From CAZUZD01 sp964624465 (lineage in GTDB: Bacteria > Planctomycetota > Planctomycetia > Isosphaerales > Isosphaeraceae), in contig CAZUZD010000081.1 in the NCBI GenBank assembly GCA_964624465.1, forward strand, positions 1-20,837: a stretch of 20,837 bases of DNA, given 5' to 3'. This document shows, piece by piece, positions 1 to 9,300 of the stretch. Made by a program: the position numbers and the translations under genes. Below the pieces are notes generated by a model. That model worked only from the letters and a program-made list of their open reading frames with translations, was not told where the DNA came from and ran no database searches. The stretch's first letter is position 1, and each line of letters starts with the position of its first letter.

Positions 1-135
1 CGGGTGTGGGCAAAGTATTGCTTGCCCCGGGTGGCGGGCCGGCCGCCGGCGGCTACGATGGGCAGGCCCCGGCCGGGGCGGGGCCCCCTCGCTCCCGCCG
101 CCATGGCCCGGGATGCGATCGCGAAGGTCTGCCGC

Positions 136-1089
136 ATGCGCCCGCCCCGCTCGCCCGCCCCCCGACGCTCGCACGGCCCGCGCGCCGGCGTCACCTTCAT
201 CGAGGTGCTCGTCGTCGTCGCCATCCTGGCCGTCGGCCTGCTGATCCTGTTCATGGCCCTGCCCGCCGGCCGCGAGACGGCGCGGACGAACCGGTGCATG
301 TCGAACCTCAGACGCGTGGGCGAGGCGTTCAAGCTCTCCGACAACGCCGTCGGCCACCTCCCCGGCGTCCCCGCCCCGGCCGACGACCCCGCCGACTGGG
401 GCCCCGGGCCGCTGGCGCAACTGCTCGGCGAGCTGGGCGTGAGCGACTTCTCGGCACTCGACGTGGGGCCCGGCCAGAAGCCGCCGCTGGGACCGCCCGG
501 CACGCCGCCGCCGGCGAAGTTCCTGGCCGACCTGGTCTGCCCCAGCGATCCGACCGCGCTGGCCGAACGGACCCAGGCGACCGTCAGCTACCGCGCCTGC
601 ACCGGATCCGACGCCGGCGGCCTCGACGGGGCCTTCGCCCTGGGCCGCACCCGCTCGATCGCCGAGGTCCAGGACCGCGACGGCACGAGCTACACCGCGG
701 CGTTCGCCGAGCGCACCGTCGGCAACGGCCGCGACGAGCCCGGTGCGGCCAATTACGCGCTGGTGGCCGGGCCGCTGGGTGACGACCCCTGCGGCGCGGT
801 GCCCCCGACCGCGTGGCGCGGCGACGCCGGGTCGAGCTGGGCCCGCGCCGGCTGGGCCGCCAGCCTGTACAACCACGCCCTCAGGCCGGGCGCCTCGCCG
901 TCCTGCATCGCGACCGACGGCCGCACCGCCCGCATCGGCACCGCCAGCGGCCATCCCGACCGGATCCACGTCCTGATGCTCGACGGCAGCCTCCGGCCGG
1001 TCACCCCCCGCATGGCCCCGCCGATCTGGCAGGCCCTGGCCCGGATCGATGACGGCACCCCGACCGCGCCCGCGAGTGCCACCCCCTGA
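136..1089 (+). CDS. DUF1559 pseudopilin-like protein (type II secretion/type IV pilin N-terminus)
   Basis: This 317-residue protein carries a class III (prepilin) signal: a short basic leader, then G18 | VTFIEV with Glu at +5, then a hydrophobic helix of about 20 residues. After the helix come DUF1559 landmarks: ARTNRCMSNLRRVGEAF (like the usual ARR..C.NNLKQIGLA), LVCPSDP, a SYRACTG segment, DGTSYTAAFAERT, and a C-terminal HPDRIHVLMLDGSLRPV that matches the family's H.GG.N.LF.DGSVR. Planctomycetes encode many such proteins. They are presumed to be processed by prepilin peptidase and to sit at the membrane or cell surface, but their role is not known. ATG 136 was chosen because AAGG lies 8 bases upstream. 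The frame stays open to the window's left edge and ATG 103 is possible but lacks a ribosome binding site. The inter-motif region is shorter and more Pro/Gly-rich than in typical members. Confidence 0.87.
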   Translation: MRPPRSPAPRRSHGPRAGVTFIEVLVVVAILAVGLLILFMALPAGRETARTNRCMSNLRRVGEAFKLSDNAVGHLPGVPAPADDPADWGPGPLAQLLGELGVSDFSALDVGPGQKPPLGPPGTPPPAKFLADLVCPSDPTALAERTQATVSYRACTGSDAGGLDGAFALGRTRSIAEVQDRDGTSYTAAFAERTVGNGRDEPGAANYALVAGPLGDDPCGAVPPTAWRGDAGSSWARAGWAASLYNHALRPGASPSCIATDGRTARIGTASGHPDRIHVLMLDGSLRPVTPRMAPPIWQALARIDDGTPTAPASATP

Positions 1090-1224
1090 GCACGGGTGGG
1101 CGCAGCGCAGGCCGATCCGGTCCGATCGGACGCCGGGTTGCTCGTCGGTGGCGCCTCATGGTCTGATCGGGCGCCGGCCGCCGGGCGGGGCTCGGAATTC
1201 GGGGGCAGGGGACCGAGGCACGCG

Positions 1225-1887
1225 ATGACCGACTCGCACGCGACCGCAGGGGCCGGCCAGCCGGCGCTGATCTTCGATTTCGGCAACGTGGTCGCGTTCT
1301 TCGACTACGCCCGCGCCTGCGAGGTCCTGGGCCGGCCGCTGGGCCAATCGGGGCCCGAGCTGCTGGCAACGGCCCGCGCCGGCGGCCTGGCCGAGGTCGT
1401 GAAGGCGTACGAGGCGGGGCAGATCCCCGCCGAGGAGTTCGGGCGGCGGTTCGGGGCCCTGATCGGCCGCGAGGTGCCGCACCCCGAGTTCGCCGCCGCC
1501 TGGTCCGACATCTTCTGGGCCAACGAGCCGGTGGCCACGCTGGTGCACTGGCTGGCCGACCGCGGCCACACGCTCGTGCTCGGCTCGAACACGAACCCGC
1601 TGCACGCCGCGCAGTTCCGTCGCCAGTTCGCCGGCACCCTGGGACGGTTCCACGGCCTGGTGCTGTCGTACGAGGTCGGCCACAACAAGCCGGCGCCCGA
1701 GTTCTACGCCGCGTGCGTCGCGGCGGCCGGCCGCGAGCCGGCCGATTGCATCTTCATCGATGACCTGCCCGAGAACGTCGAGGCCGCCCGCGCCGCCGGG
1801 CTCCAGGGCCTCGTCTACCGCGCCGACGAGCACGCGCGGCTGCTCGCCGAGCTGGCCGCGCTCGGGATCGCCGTGCCGCCGGCCTGA
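1225..1887 (+). CDS. HAD-superfamily hydrolase (subfamily IA, YihX-like)
   Basis: This 220-residue protein has the full set of haloacid-dehalogenase motifs: motif I IFDFGNVV with nucleophile Asp18, motif II LGSNTN with Ser121, motif III Lys155 in GHNKPAPEFY, and motif IV FIDDLPENVEAARAAG with Asp179/Asp180. The helical cap lies between motifs I and II (about residues 28-110). The second Asp of the usual DxD in motif I is Gly here (D-F-G-N). That form is known from the YihX/alpha-D-glucose-1-phosphatase type of subfamily IA, so a small-molecule phosphatase is the best guess; the substrate cannot be read from the sequence. ATG 1225 has GAGG six bases upstream. The in-frame upstream extension lacks family homology. 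The gene lies 135 bp after the pseudopilin gene on the same strand with no clear promoter between, so co-transcription is possible. Confidence 0.9.
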   Translation: MTDSHATAGAGQPALIFDFGNVVAFFDYARACEVLGRPLGQSGPELLATARAGGLAEVVKAYEAGQIPAEEFGRRFGALIGREVPHPEFAAAWSDIFWANEPVATLVHWLADRGHTLVLGSNTNPLHAAQFRRQFAGTLGRFHGLVLSYEVGHNKPAPEFYAACVAAAGREPADCIFIDDLPENVEAARAAGLQGLVYRADEHARLLAELAALGIAVPPA

Positions 1888-1909
1888 TCCCCCGCGAGGC
1901 GAGAACGAC

Positions 1910-1957
1910 CGAGGCCGACAGCGGCCACCGCACGGGCGGCGGCCGCTGTCGGCCTCG
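1910..1957. terminator. Perfect 17-bp hairpin between convergent genes
   Basis: Arms 1910-1926 and 1941-1957 are exact reverse complements (right arm begins GGCCGCTGTCGGCCTC) with a 14-base loop. The hairpin lies 22 bp after the HAD gene stop and 34 bp from the stop of the convergent small gene, so it can serve both as a bidirectional terminator. Only a short T run (CTTT) follows on the + side, so classical intrinsic termination is not assured. Confidence 0.7.
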
Positions 1958-1991
1958 AGCTTTGGGTCCCGGATCCAGCCCCCGGAGCGGC

Positions 1992-2540
1992 TCAGCGCAG
2001 GCCGGCGGGGCCGCCCGGGGTGTTGATGATGCTGTAGTAACCGCCGGGGCCGAACGGGAAGTCGCCGGGGCTGGTGGCGCCGACGGCCTGGCCCGGGGCG
2101 GTGAGGGCGGCGGGCGCGACCGCCACGGGCCGTGCGACCGTCAGGGCCGGGAGGCGGAGGCCGCGGAGGCCTGCGGGCCCGCCCGGTGTGTTGACGATGC
2201 TGTAGTAGCCGCCTGCGCCGAACGGGACGTTCCCCGGGAAGGTCCCCGGCCGGCCGGTGGCCAGCGCCTGAGTCGGCCGCGGGGCGGCGAAGTAGTTGAT
2301 CGGCCCGCGCGGGCCCTGCGTCCCCAGCGGCGTGCCACTGCCGGGCGCGAACCCGTCGGAGGGGGCCACGGGCCTCGGGGCCGAGCGGAACGGGGTGCCG
2401 GGTCCCATCATGGTGATGAACGGCCGGTGGCCGAACGGGCCGGGGTAGAGCGTGGCGGGCACGTCGCGACGGTCAAGGGCCTCGAGGGCGGGCCGCAGCG
2501 CGGTCCGACGGAGCCGGCGAAGCATCCAGGAGCCGAACAT
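1992..2540 (-). CDS. Small LE-motif (planctomycete extracellular-type) protein with duplicated Gly/Tyr/Pro motif
   Basis: No known enzyme family is recognised in this 182-residue protein. Its N-terminus is basic (MFGSWMLRRLRRTALRPA) and is followed by LEALDRRDVPA (residues 19-29). This is the short LE.L(E/D).R.(L/V).A signature found near the start of many planctomycete extracellular proteins; its mechanism is unknown. The rest is rich in Pro, Gly and Ala with no membrane span. A 24-residue motif occurs twice, at residues 103-126 and 159-182 (the exact C-terminus), with core GGYYSI(I/V)NTPGGPAGLR. ATG at 2540 has AAGGA about 9 bases upstream; an earlier start (2660) would add an unrelated basic segment. 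The gene is convergent with the HAD gene. Third-position G/C bias and the repeat conservation support it as a real gene. Function unknown; a surface or structural role is only a guess. Confidence 0.72.
   Translation of the reverse strand: MFGSWMLRRLRRTALRPALEALDRRDVPATLYPGPFGHRPFITMMGPGTPFRSAPRPVAPSDGFAPGSGTPLGTQGPRGPINYFAAPRPTQALATGRPGTFPGNVPFGAGGYYSIVNTPGGPAGLRGLRLPALTVARPVAVAPAALTAPGQAVGATSPGDFPFGPGGYYSIINTPGGPAGLR
1995..2066 (-). repeat. C-terminal copy of the 24-residue GGYYSI-NTPGGPAGLR repeat
   Basis: Encodes residues 159-182 of the small LE-motif protein. It differs from the copy at 2163-2234 at only a few residues; the two copies are spaced 56 codons apart. Confidence 0.8.
2163..2234 (-). 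repeat. Internal copy of the 24-residue GGYYSI-NTPGGPAGLR repeat
   Basis: Encodes residues 103-126 of the small LE-motif protein. The core GGYYSIVNTPGGPAGLR matches the C-terminal copy except Val for Ile. Confidence 0.8.
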
Positions 2541-2887
2541 CGGTGGGTTCCTTGAGGATTGGGGAAGGTTGGCGCCCGAACCGCGGGATCTCGACCCGCG
2601 TAGAGCAGCAGGTCCAGGCCGGCGGGCCACGCCCGTCGCAGCCCCAGGAAGGCGCCTCACGAGATGAGCCTAATGCAGCCGCCGTGCCGAAATCGCGCCG
2701 AACCTCCCGAGCAATCGCGCCCATCGGATCGCCGCGCCTCGCGGCCGCCGGTTTCGCCGCCGGCCGGTTTGACAACCCCCCCCGACGGTTCACACTCACA
2801 AGTGATCGGCACCTCATGCGCCCACCCTCCCGCCCCGATCGCCTCACCTCGCGCCGCACCCCGGTTGTCTTTTTCCCCCAAACGGAC

Positions 2888-2917
2888 TTGACAGGGAACG
2901 GGAGCCCCCGCGATGAT
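2888..2917 (+). promoter_or_regulatory. Possible sigma-70-type promoter for the giant gene
   Basis: TTGACA (2888-2893) is followed after 18 bases by GATGAT (2912-2917), which matches TATAAT at four of six positions. If used, transcription would start near 2925 and give an untranslated leader of roughly 430 bases before the start codon at 3355. This is motif matching only; GC-rich planctomycete promoters are poorly defined. Confidence 0.35.
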
Positions 2918-3283
2918 TCAATGCGTGCATGGAGTGTGAGTCGCCACCCGGATCAACCCGCATTCATGCCAGCCCGGTGTGCGCCGCGGCGGGGTCGTGG
3001 CGGGTGAGCCGGTGGCGGCGGGCACTCCGGGTCGGTCGGCCGCCGGAGCCGACGGCGTGGGGCGGGGTCCGGGTCGAGCCGGACGGGTGCCAGGGCGGTG
3101 GAGGCAGGACGCAGCCAGTCAGACCGTGACGGGCCGCCCGAGGGGCGGACCCGGGCCGTGGTGCGGGTCGCCGACTGGCGGACCCCCGCGGCGCCGCGAC
3201 GGCGGCCGGCCGTCTCGGACGGCAGTCAAAATTTCGTGCGATCGCGACGGTGCCAGTTTCGAGTTCAGTGGACGAGCCTTCCA

Positions 3284-3334
3284 CCCGCCACGCCCCCTGT
3301 GGGGCCTGGCCGACCCGCGAGGGGCGGTGGCGGG
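3284..3334 (+). promoter_or_regulatory. Leader hairpin next to the giant gene's ribosome binding site
   Basis: CCCGCCACGCCCC (3284-3296) pairs with GGGGCGGTGGCGGG (3321-3334) over 13 base pairs with one bulged G (3326) and a 24-base loop. The Shine-Dalgarno GGGAG (3343-3347) begins 9 bases after the stem and 7 bases separate it from ATG 3355. The position suggests an effect on translation start or transcript stability, but it could be a by-product of GC richness. Confidence 0.4.
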
Positions 3335-3354
3335 ACAATCCGGGGAGCCTGTCG

Positions 3355-6300
3355 ATGGGCAGCTTCAAGAGCGACGGGGAAGATCGGAACCCGGGTCGGC
3401 GGCGCGGCTCGAAGCCGGGCCGCAAGCGGGTGGTGCCGCGGCTGGAGGCCGAGAGTCTGGAGGCCCGGCAGCTGATGGCCGGACCCGGCGATCAGGCGCC
3501 GGCCTGGCGGCCGACGAGCCTGGATCCGGCCGACCTCAAGAATGGCCCGCTGGCCCGCGCCGGCCAGGAGCTCGCCGGGGTCTACCGCGAGTTCCAGTCG
3601 TTCCAGATGAGCGGCCGGCCAGTCGAGCAGTTCCAGTCGTCGAACCCCTCGCTGCGGGTCCGGAACGGCACGGTCGCGGTGACGATCAACGCGTATGGCG
3701 ACCTGACGACCTACTCGAACGCGGCCAACGCCGCCACCGGGTTCAACGAGTCGGCCCGCAGCGCCAAGAACGGTCTGCTCGAGGGCTGGGTCCCGATCCA
3801 GAACCTGCCGGCCCTGGCGCAGCTCTCGCAGGTCAACCCGACCACGGGCAAGCCGCTCTACCAGACCGTCGGCCTGTTCCCCAACGCCACGCCTGAGACC
3901 CGCAGCCAGGGCAGCGTGGCCAACCAGGCCGAGCAGAACTTCGGCCTGACCACGGCGCTGACGCAGTTCCCGGGCGTGACCGGCAGCGGCATCACCTACG
4001 GCGTGCTCTCGGACAGCGTCAACCGCTTCGGCGGCGGCCTGAACGCCTCGATCGCCACCGGGGACCTGCCGCCCCTGAGCCGCATCAACGTGATCCAGGA
4101 CGAGCCCGTCGGGGGGAACAACTCCGACGAAGGCCGCGCCATGCTGGAGCTGATGTACGACCTGGCGCCGGGCGCCAACCTCGCCTTCAACACCGCCTTC
4201 AACGGCCAGATCGGCTTCGCCGACGGCATCCGGGCCCTGTCGGCGGCCGGCTCGCAGGTCATCGTCGACGACGTCGGTTACCGCGACGAGCCGTTCTACC
4301 AGCCCGGCCCGATCGAGCAGGCGATCACTCAGGTCGTCCGCCAGCAGAACCGGATGTTCTTCAGCGCCGCCGGCAACTCCGCGGACAAGGGCTTCGAGAC
4401 GCCGTTCCGGCCCACCCAGGCGACCGTCGCCGGCATCACCGGCACGTTCCTGGACTTCGACCCGGGCGCCGGCGTGGTCACGTCGCTGCCGATCACGGTC
4501 ACGGCCGCCGGCCAGTTCACCATGCAGTTCGACCAGGCCTGGTACACCGCCAACGGCGTGACCAGCGACGTCGACGTGCTGGTGCTCGACGCCAACGGCA
4601 ACATCGTGGCGCAGGGCAACCAGAACAACGTCGCCACCCAGACGCCGCAGGAAGTCATCACGATCGGGGCCACGGGCAACTACACCGTCGCGATCGTGGT
4701 CCGCAGCGGCTCGGCCCCCGGCCGGGTGCAGATGGTCTCGTGGACGGCCGACATCGACTTCTCGAAGCAGTTCGGCAGCACGGGCGGGATCACGTACCCG
4801 ACGTCCTACGGCCACTCGGCCAGCCCCGACGCCATCGGCGTGGGCGCGGTCTTCGCGTATGACGCGGCCCCGCTCGGCACCCAGAACCCGCTCCAGAACG
4901 AGACGTTCAGCTCGACGGGCCCGGCCTATCGCGCCTTCGACGCCAGCGGCAACCGCCTGCCGGCGGTGCAGACCCTGCAACGCCCGCAGCTCTCGGGCAT
5001 CGACGGCACCGACACGACCTTCTTCGGGCAGGTGATCCCGCAGGACGGCAACCAGTTCCCGAACTTCTTCGGCACCTCGGCCGCGGCGCCCAACCTGGCG
5101 TCGCTGGCGGTGCTGATGCGGCAGATCTCGCCGAACGTCACGCAGGACGCCGTGCTCCAGGCGTTCATCGCCTCGGCCAAGCCGCTCAACGGCTCGGCCG
5201 CCGGCACCTGGAACGCCCAGGGCGGCTTCGGCCTGCCCGACGCGCTCAAGTCGTTCCAGGCCGTCGACCGCCTGCGGGTGCAGGCCGTCAACGTCCCGAA
5301 CGGCTCGACCCAGGGCGCGCTGCCGACGGAGATCTCCTTCGTCCTGAACAAGAACGTGAACCCGGCGACGGTGCAGGCCTCCGACCTGCAGTTCACCGCG
5401 CTGCCGGCGGGCGTGACCGTCCAGGTCACGGGCACGTACGTCCAGGACAACATCGTCGTCTTCCTGGTCAAGTTCAACCGGGGCGCCGGCACCAAGGCCA
5501 ACGGCAACTACGCCTACCGCCTGGCCGACAACTCGATGTCGACGACCGACGGCAAGGGCCTGGCGCAGTTCGCCGGCACCTTCGCCGTCTCCGACCTCGT
5601 CTCGCCTAAGGTCACCAGCACCGCCTACAGCGGCCGTCTGGTCCGGGTGACCTTCAGCGAGTCGATGGACCCGGCGACGATCAACGCCGCCAACGTGGTG
5701 CTGCAGCGCACGGGCAGCTCGGGCACCTGGAACAACCCGTCGAACGTCACGCTCACCAGCCTGGCCGGCGCGGTGGTCAAGCTCGAGAAGCCCAACGTTG
5801 CGCTGATCGACCTGAGCGCCCTGCCGCAGTCGCAACTGCCCAGCGACCGCTACCGGCTGGTCGTCTCCGACTTCGTCACCGACCTGGTCGGCAACCGGCT
5901 TGACGGCAACTTCGCCAACGGCGTCTTCCCCAGCGGTGACAACAAGCCGCTGCCGCAGGAGGACAACGACGCCGACCCGTTCGTCCAGGACCTCGGCTTC
6001 GTGACGCTGCAGGCGCCCCAGATCCTGTACCTGAGCCTGGACGCGGCCAGCGACAGCGGCCTGAAGCCCGACCAGAACACGAACGTGACCCGGCCGTCGT
6101 TCATCGGCCAGCTCACCGCCGCGTTCCCGGGCACGACCGCCGGGCTCCAGGTCGTCGGCCAGTTCAACGCGCTGCACGGCGGAACGTTCGACCTGGCGCG
6201 GGACCCCAGCGGCCGCGGCTACCGCGTCGGCAGCTCGATCGACGTGAGCACGATCACCGCCGCCGACGGCACCTTCCGGTTCCAGGCGCCGGCGACCCTG

Positions 6301-9300
6301 ACCGACGGCTTCCACGTGCTGCGGATCGTGGCGATCAACCAGCCCGACCAGCCGCCGCTGCCGGGCTTCTCGACGCAGTTCGATCAGGCGTTCCGGATCG
6401 ACACCACGACCCCGAACCTGGCGCCGATCAACGTCCAGCCCAACACCAAGCTCTCGACGCTCAAGGGTGGCATCTCGCTGCGGGTGACCGACCCGGTGCA
6501 GCCGACGGCCACCGGCAACTTCCTGGCGGTGCCGACGCAGTTCGTGGTGCCGGCGCTCGACCCGTCGCGGGCGACGAACATCAGCAACTACTCGCTGATC
6601 AACCTGGGCGCCGACGGCGTGCTCAGCCCCGGCGACGCTGACCTCTCGAACTACATCACCGGCGCCGTCTACACCGACACGACCAACCGCCTGGTGCCGG
6701 GCGACCCGTACACCGGCCGGGTCGACCTGAGCTTCGCCGAGGGGCTGCCGGCCGGCAAGTACCTGCTCGTGGTGCGGCAGCCGCAGGCCGCGTTCCCCGG
6801 CGTCACCGACGCCGCGGCCAACCCGATCGACGGCGACCCGAACACCCCGGGCGTCCAGGATTACGTCCTGCCGTTCGAGTTCCAGCCGACCCCGGTCTTC
6901 ATCACCAACTTCCTGGCGCTGAGCCCGCTGGCCAGCGGCCAGCCGGGGTTCACCGGCACCGGGCCGCGGGCCTTCTACGAGGTGCCGCAGCCCGGCACCA
7001 CGCCCCGCGCCGACGCCCCGCCCGACTCGTTCGTGATCGACTTCTCGACGAGCCTCCAGGGCGGCGTGGACTACGGCAACAAGTTCTGGCTGATCCGCTC
7101 GGCCGACTCGCCGACGGCCGCCTCCGACGGCGACTTCGGCACCGACCCGTCGTTCGCCACCAGCACCGGCTTCACCCGGGTCACCGGGCTCTCGGTGCAG
7201 CTCCGCAACTCGGTCCTGGGCGCCCAGCCGGGTGATCCGGGCTACCAGAACCGGCTGGTGATCACGGTCCCCTCGGGCACCACCCTGCCGGCCGACAAGT
7301 ACCGCCTCTACATCCCGAACCAGGTGCTCAACGGCCAGGACCTGCGGGTCTTCGACGCCTTCGGCAACTGGCTGGACGGCGAGTTCCGCGGCAACCAGAA
7401 CGCCGGCGGTGGCTGGGAGACCCTGCTGCCGACCGGCATCAAGCGGCCGGGCCTGACCGGCGACCAGACCGCCGGCGGCTCGTTCGAGACGGCCCTGACG
7501 GTCGTGCCCAACGGCAACGTCTTCTTCGTCAAGCCCGACATCGCCGACGACCCGCTGCTCTCCAGCGACGACCCCGACGGCAGCCGCGCCCGGCCGTTCG
7601 GCACCCTGGCCGCCGAGGCCATCCCCAACGCGCTCAACGGCGGCAACCTCAACAGCTCGCTGAACTTCAGCACCGGCTTCAACCCGAACCTTGACCTCAA
7701 CGGCAACGGCCGGTTCGACCGCTCGGCGTTCTACGCCGCCACGGTCGCCTCGTCCCGCGGCCCGGTCGTGGTCGTGACCCTGCCGAGCACCCCGGGCGAC
7801 CCGCTGAACCGGACACTGGTGCTGCAGAAGCCCGGCCAGAACCCGGCGCAGCCGACGATCCCCGATGGCTCGGGCAGCGTGCCGTTCAACACCACCCTGG
7901 TGATGCAGCCCGGCTCGATCCTGAAGATGCGGGACGCGTCGCTGTTCGTGCAGAACCAGGGCTCGGCCATCCAGCTCCTGGGCGGCCCGAACCCGAACGA
8001 CCGGGTGTACGTGACCTCGTACTTCGACGACTCGATCGGCGGCGACACCAACCGCGACGGGGCCCCGCGGCCCGGCGGCACCGGGGCCCAGCCGTTCGCC
8101 GGCGACTACGGCGGCATCGTGCTCCGCAACTTCAACGACGTCCTGGGCGGCGGCCGGCCGATCCCGGTCGCCCCGGGCCCCGACGACCCGACCCGGCCCC
8201 AGACCGACGGCCGCACCCGGCTGGGCCTCTCGGGCGCCGACGACGCCCTCTCGATCGTCAACTTCGCCAACCTCCGCTACGCCGGCGGCGCCGTGCCGCA
8301 GTCGATCGGGTTCCGGTTCGACGGCATCACGCTCTTCAACAGCCGGCCGGCGATCACCAACACCGTGATCGACGGCTTCCAGAGCACCGACGGCGCCACC
8401 GGGCCCAACGGCGGCTCGCAGGGCGGCATCTCGGGCGACCTCGACAGCTTCCGCGAGGACGAGCTGACCGCCGGTCCGCTGATCCGCAACACGACCATCC
8501 AGCGGACCAGCATCAACGGCATCTACGTCCGCGCCGAGCTCAACGGCGTCATCGAGCCGACCAACGCGATCATCTACCCCGACCGGCCCACCACCCAGGG
8601 CGGCCAGCAGAACTACACCTTCGACGACCCGCTGCCCTACGTGTTCGTCTCCCGCCTGGTCGTCGGCCAGCGGCTCCAGCACAACAGCGGCCTCGCCGAA
8701 GTGCCGTTCGGCACCCGGGTGAACGTCAGCCCGGGCATGATCCTCAAGTTCCAGCGCGGTGCCGGCGTCGAGGTCCTGAACCCGGCGGGCACCCGCCCCG
8801 GCTCGCTGGTCTTCGGCGACCGGACGCTGATGAGCCAGTTCGACCTGAACCCGGCCGTGGCCCCGACCGACGCCGGCTTCGTGGCCCAGAAGGTCGGCGA
8901 CGCCCGGATCATCGTCACGTCGTTCTTCGACGACGCGGCCACGACCGAGTTCGTCGACCCGAACACGGGCGTCAAGACGACGATCGTCGCCGCGATCGAC
9001 TCGGATAACAGCACCCAGAACGTGCCGAGCCCGGGCAACGTGCCGGCGCTGGCCCGCTGGGGCAGCTTCGGGATCAACTCGGGCGCCCGGGTGGTCCTCG
9101 ACGAGGTCGAGTTCCGCTACGGTGGCGGCACGGTCAACCAGGCCAACGGCACGATCCCGCAGCGGGACGTGCTCAACTTCCAGGGCGACTTCAGCACCCT
9201 GGGCACGCGGGCCTACGTCACCAACAACAACTTCTACGACAACCTCGAGGCGCCGATCGGGATCACCCCGAACGGCCTGCTCGCCGCCGACCCGCTCCGG

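Larger units (their letters stand above)
2541..3354. other. 814-bp non-coding stretch upstream of the giant gene
   Basis: No open frame here looks like a protein: predicted products are Arg/Pro/Gly-rich shadows without domains. It separates two divergent genes, so it must hold promoters for both. Visible items are two exact TTGACA hexamers (2769-2774 and 2888-2893), a C-flanked T run (2870-2874), an AT patch CAAAATTT (3227-3234), and a hairpin just before the giant gene's ribosome binding site (3284-3334). Confidence 0.7.

Noticed and set aside
8..27. GGGCAA...TTGCCC hairpin at the left edge
   Set aside because: Only a 6-bp stem with an 8-base loop and no known upstream gene; too weak to call a terminator.
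1120..1131. 12-base palindrome GTCCGATCGGAC between the pseudopilin and HAD genes, as a possible operator
   Set aside because: A single short palindrome in GC-rich DNA with no promoter motif nearby; no support for regulator binding.
2769..2797. A second exact TTGACA upstream of the giant gene as a promoter
   Set aside because: No acceptable -10 hexamer at 16-18 bases; the best candidate matches only three of six positions.
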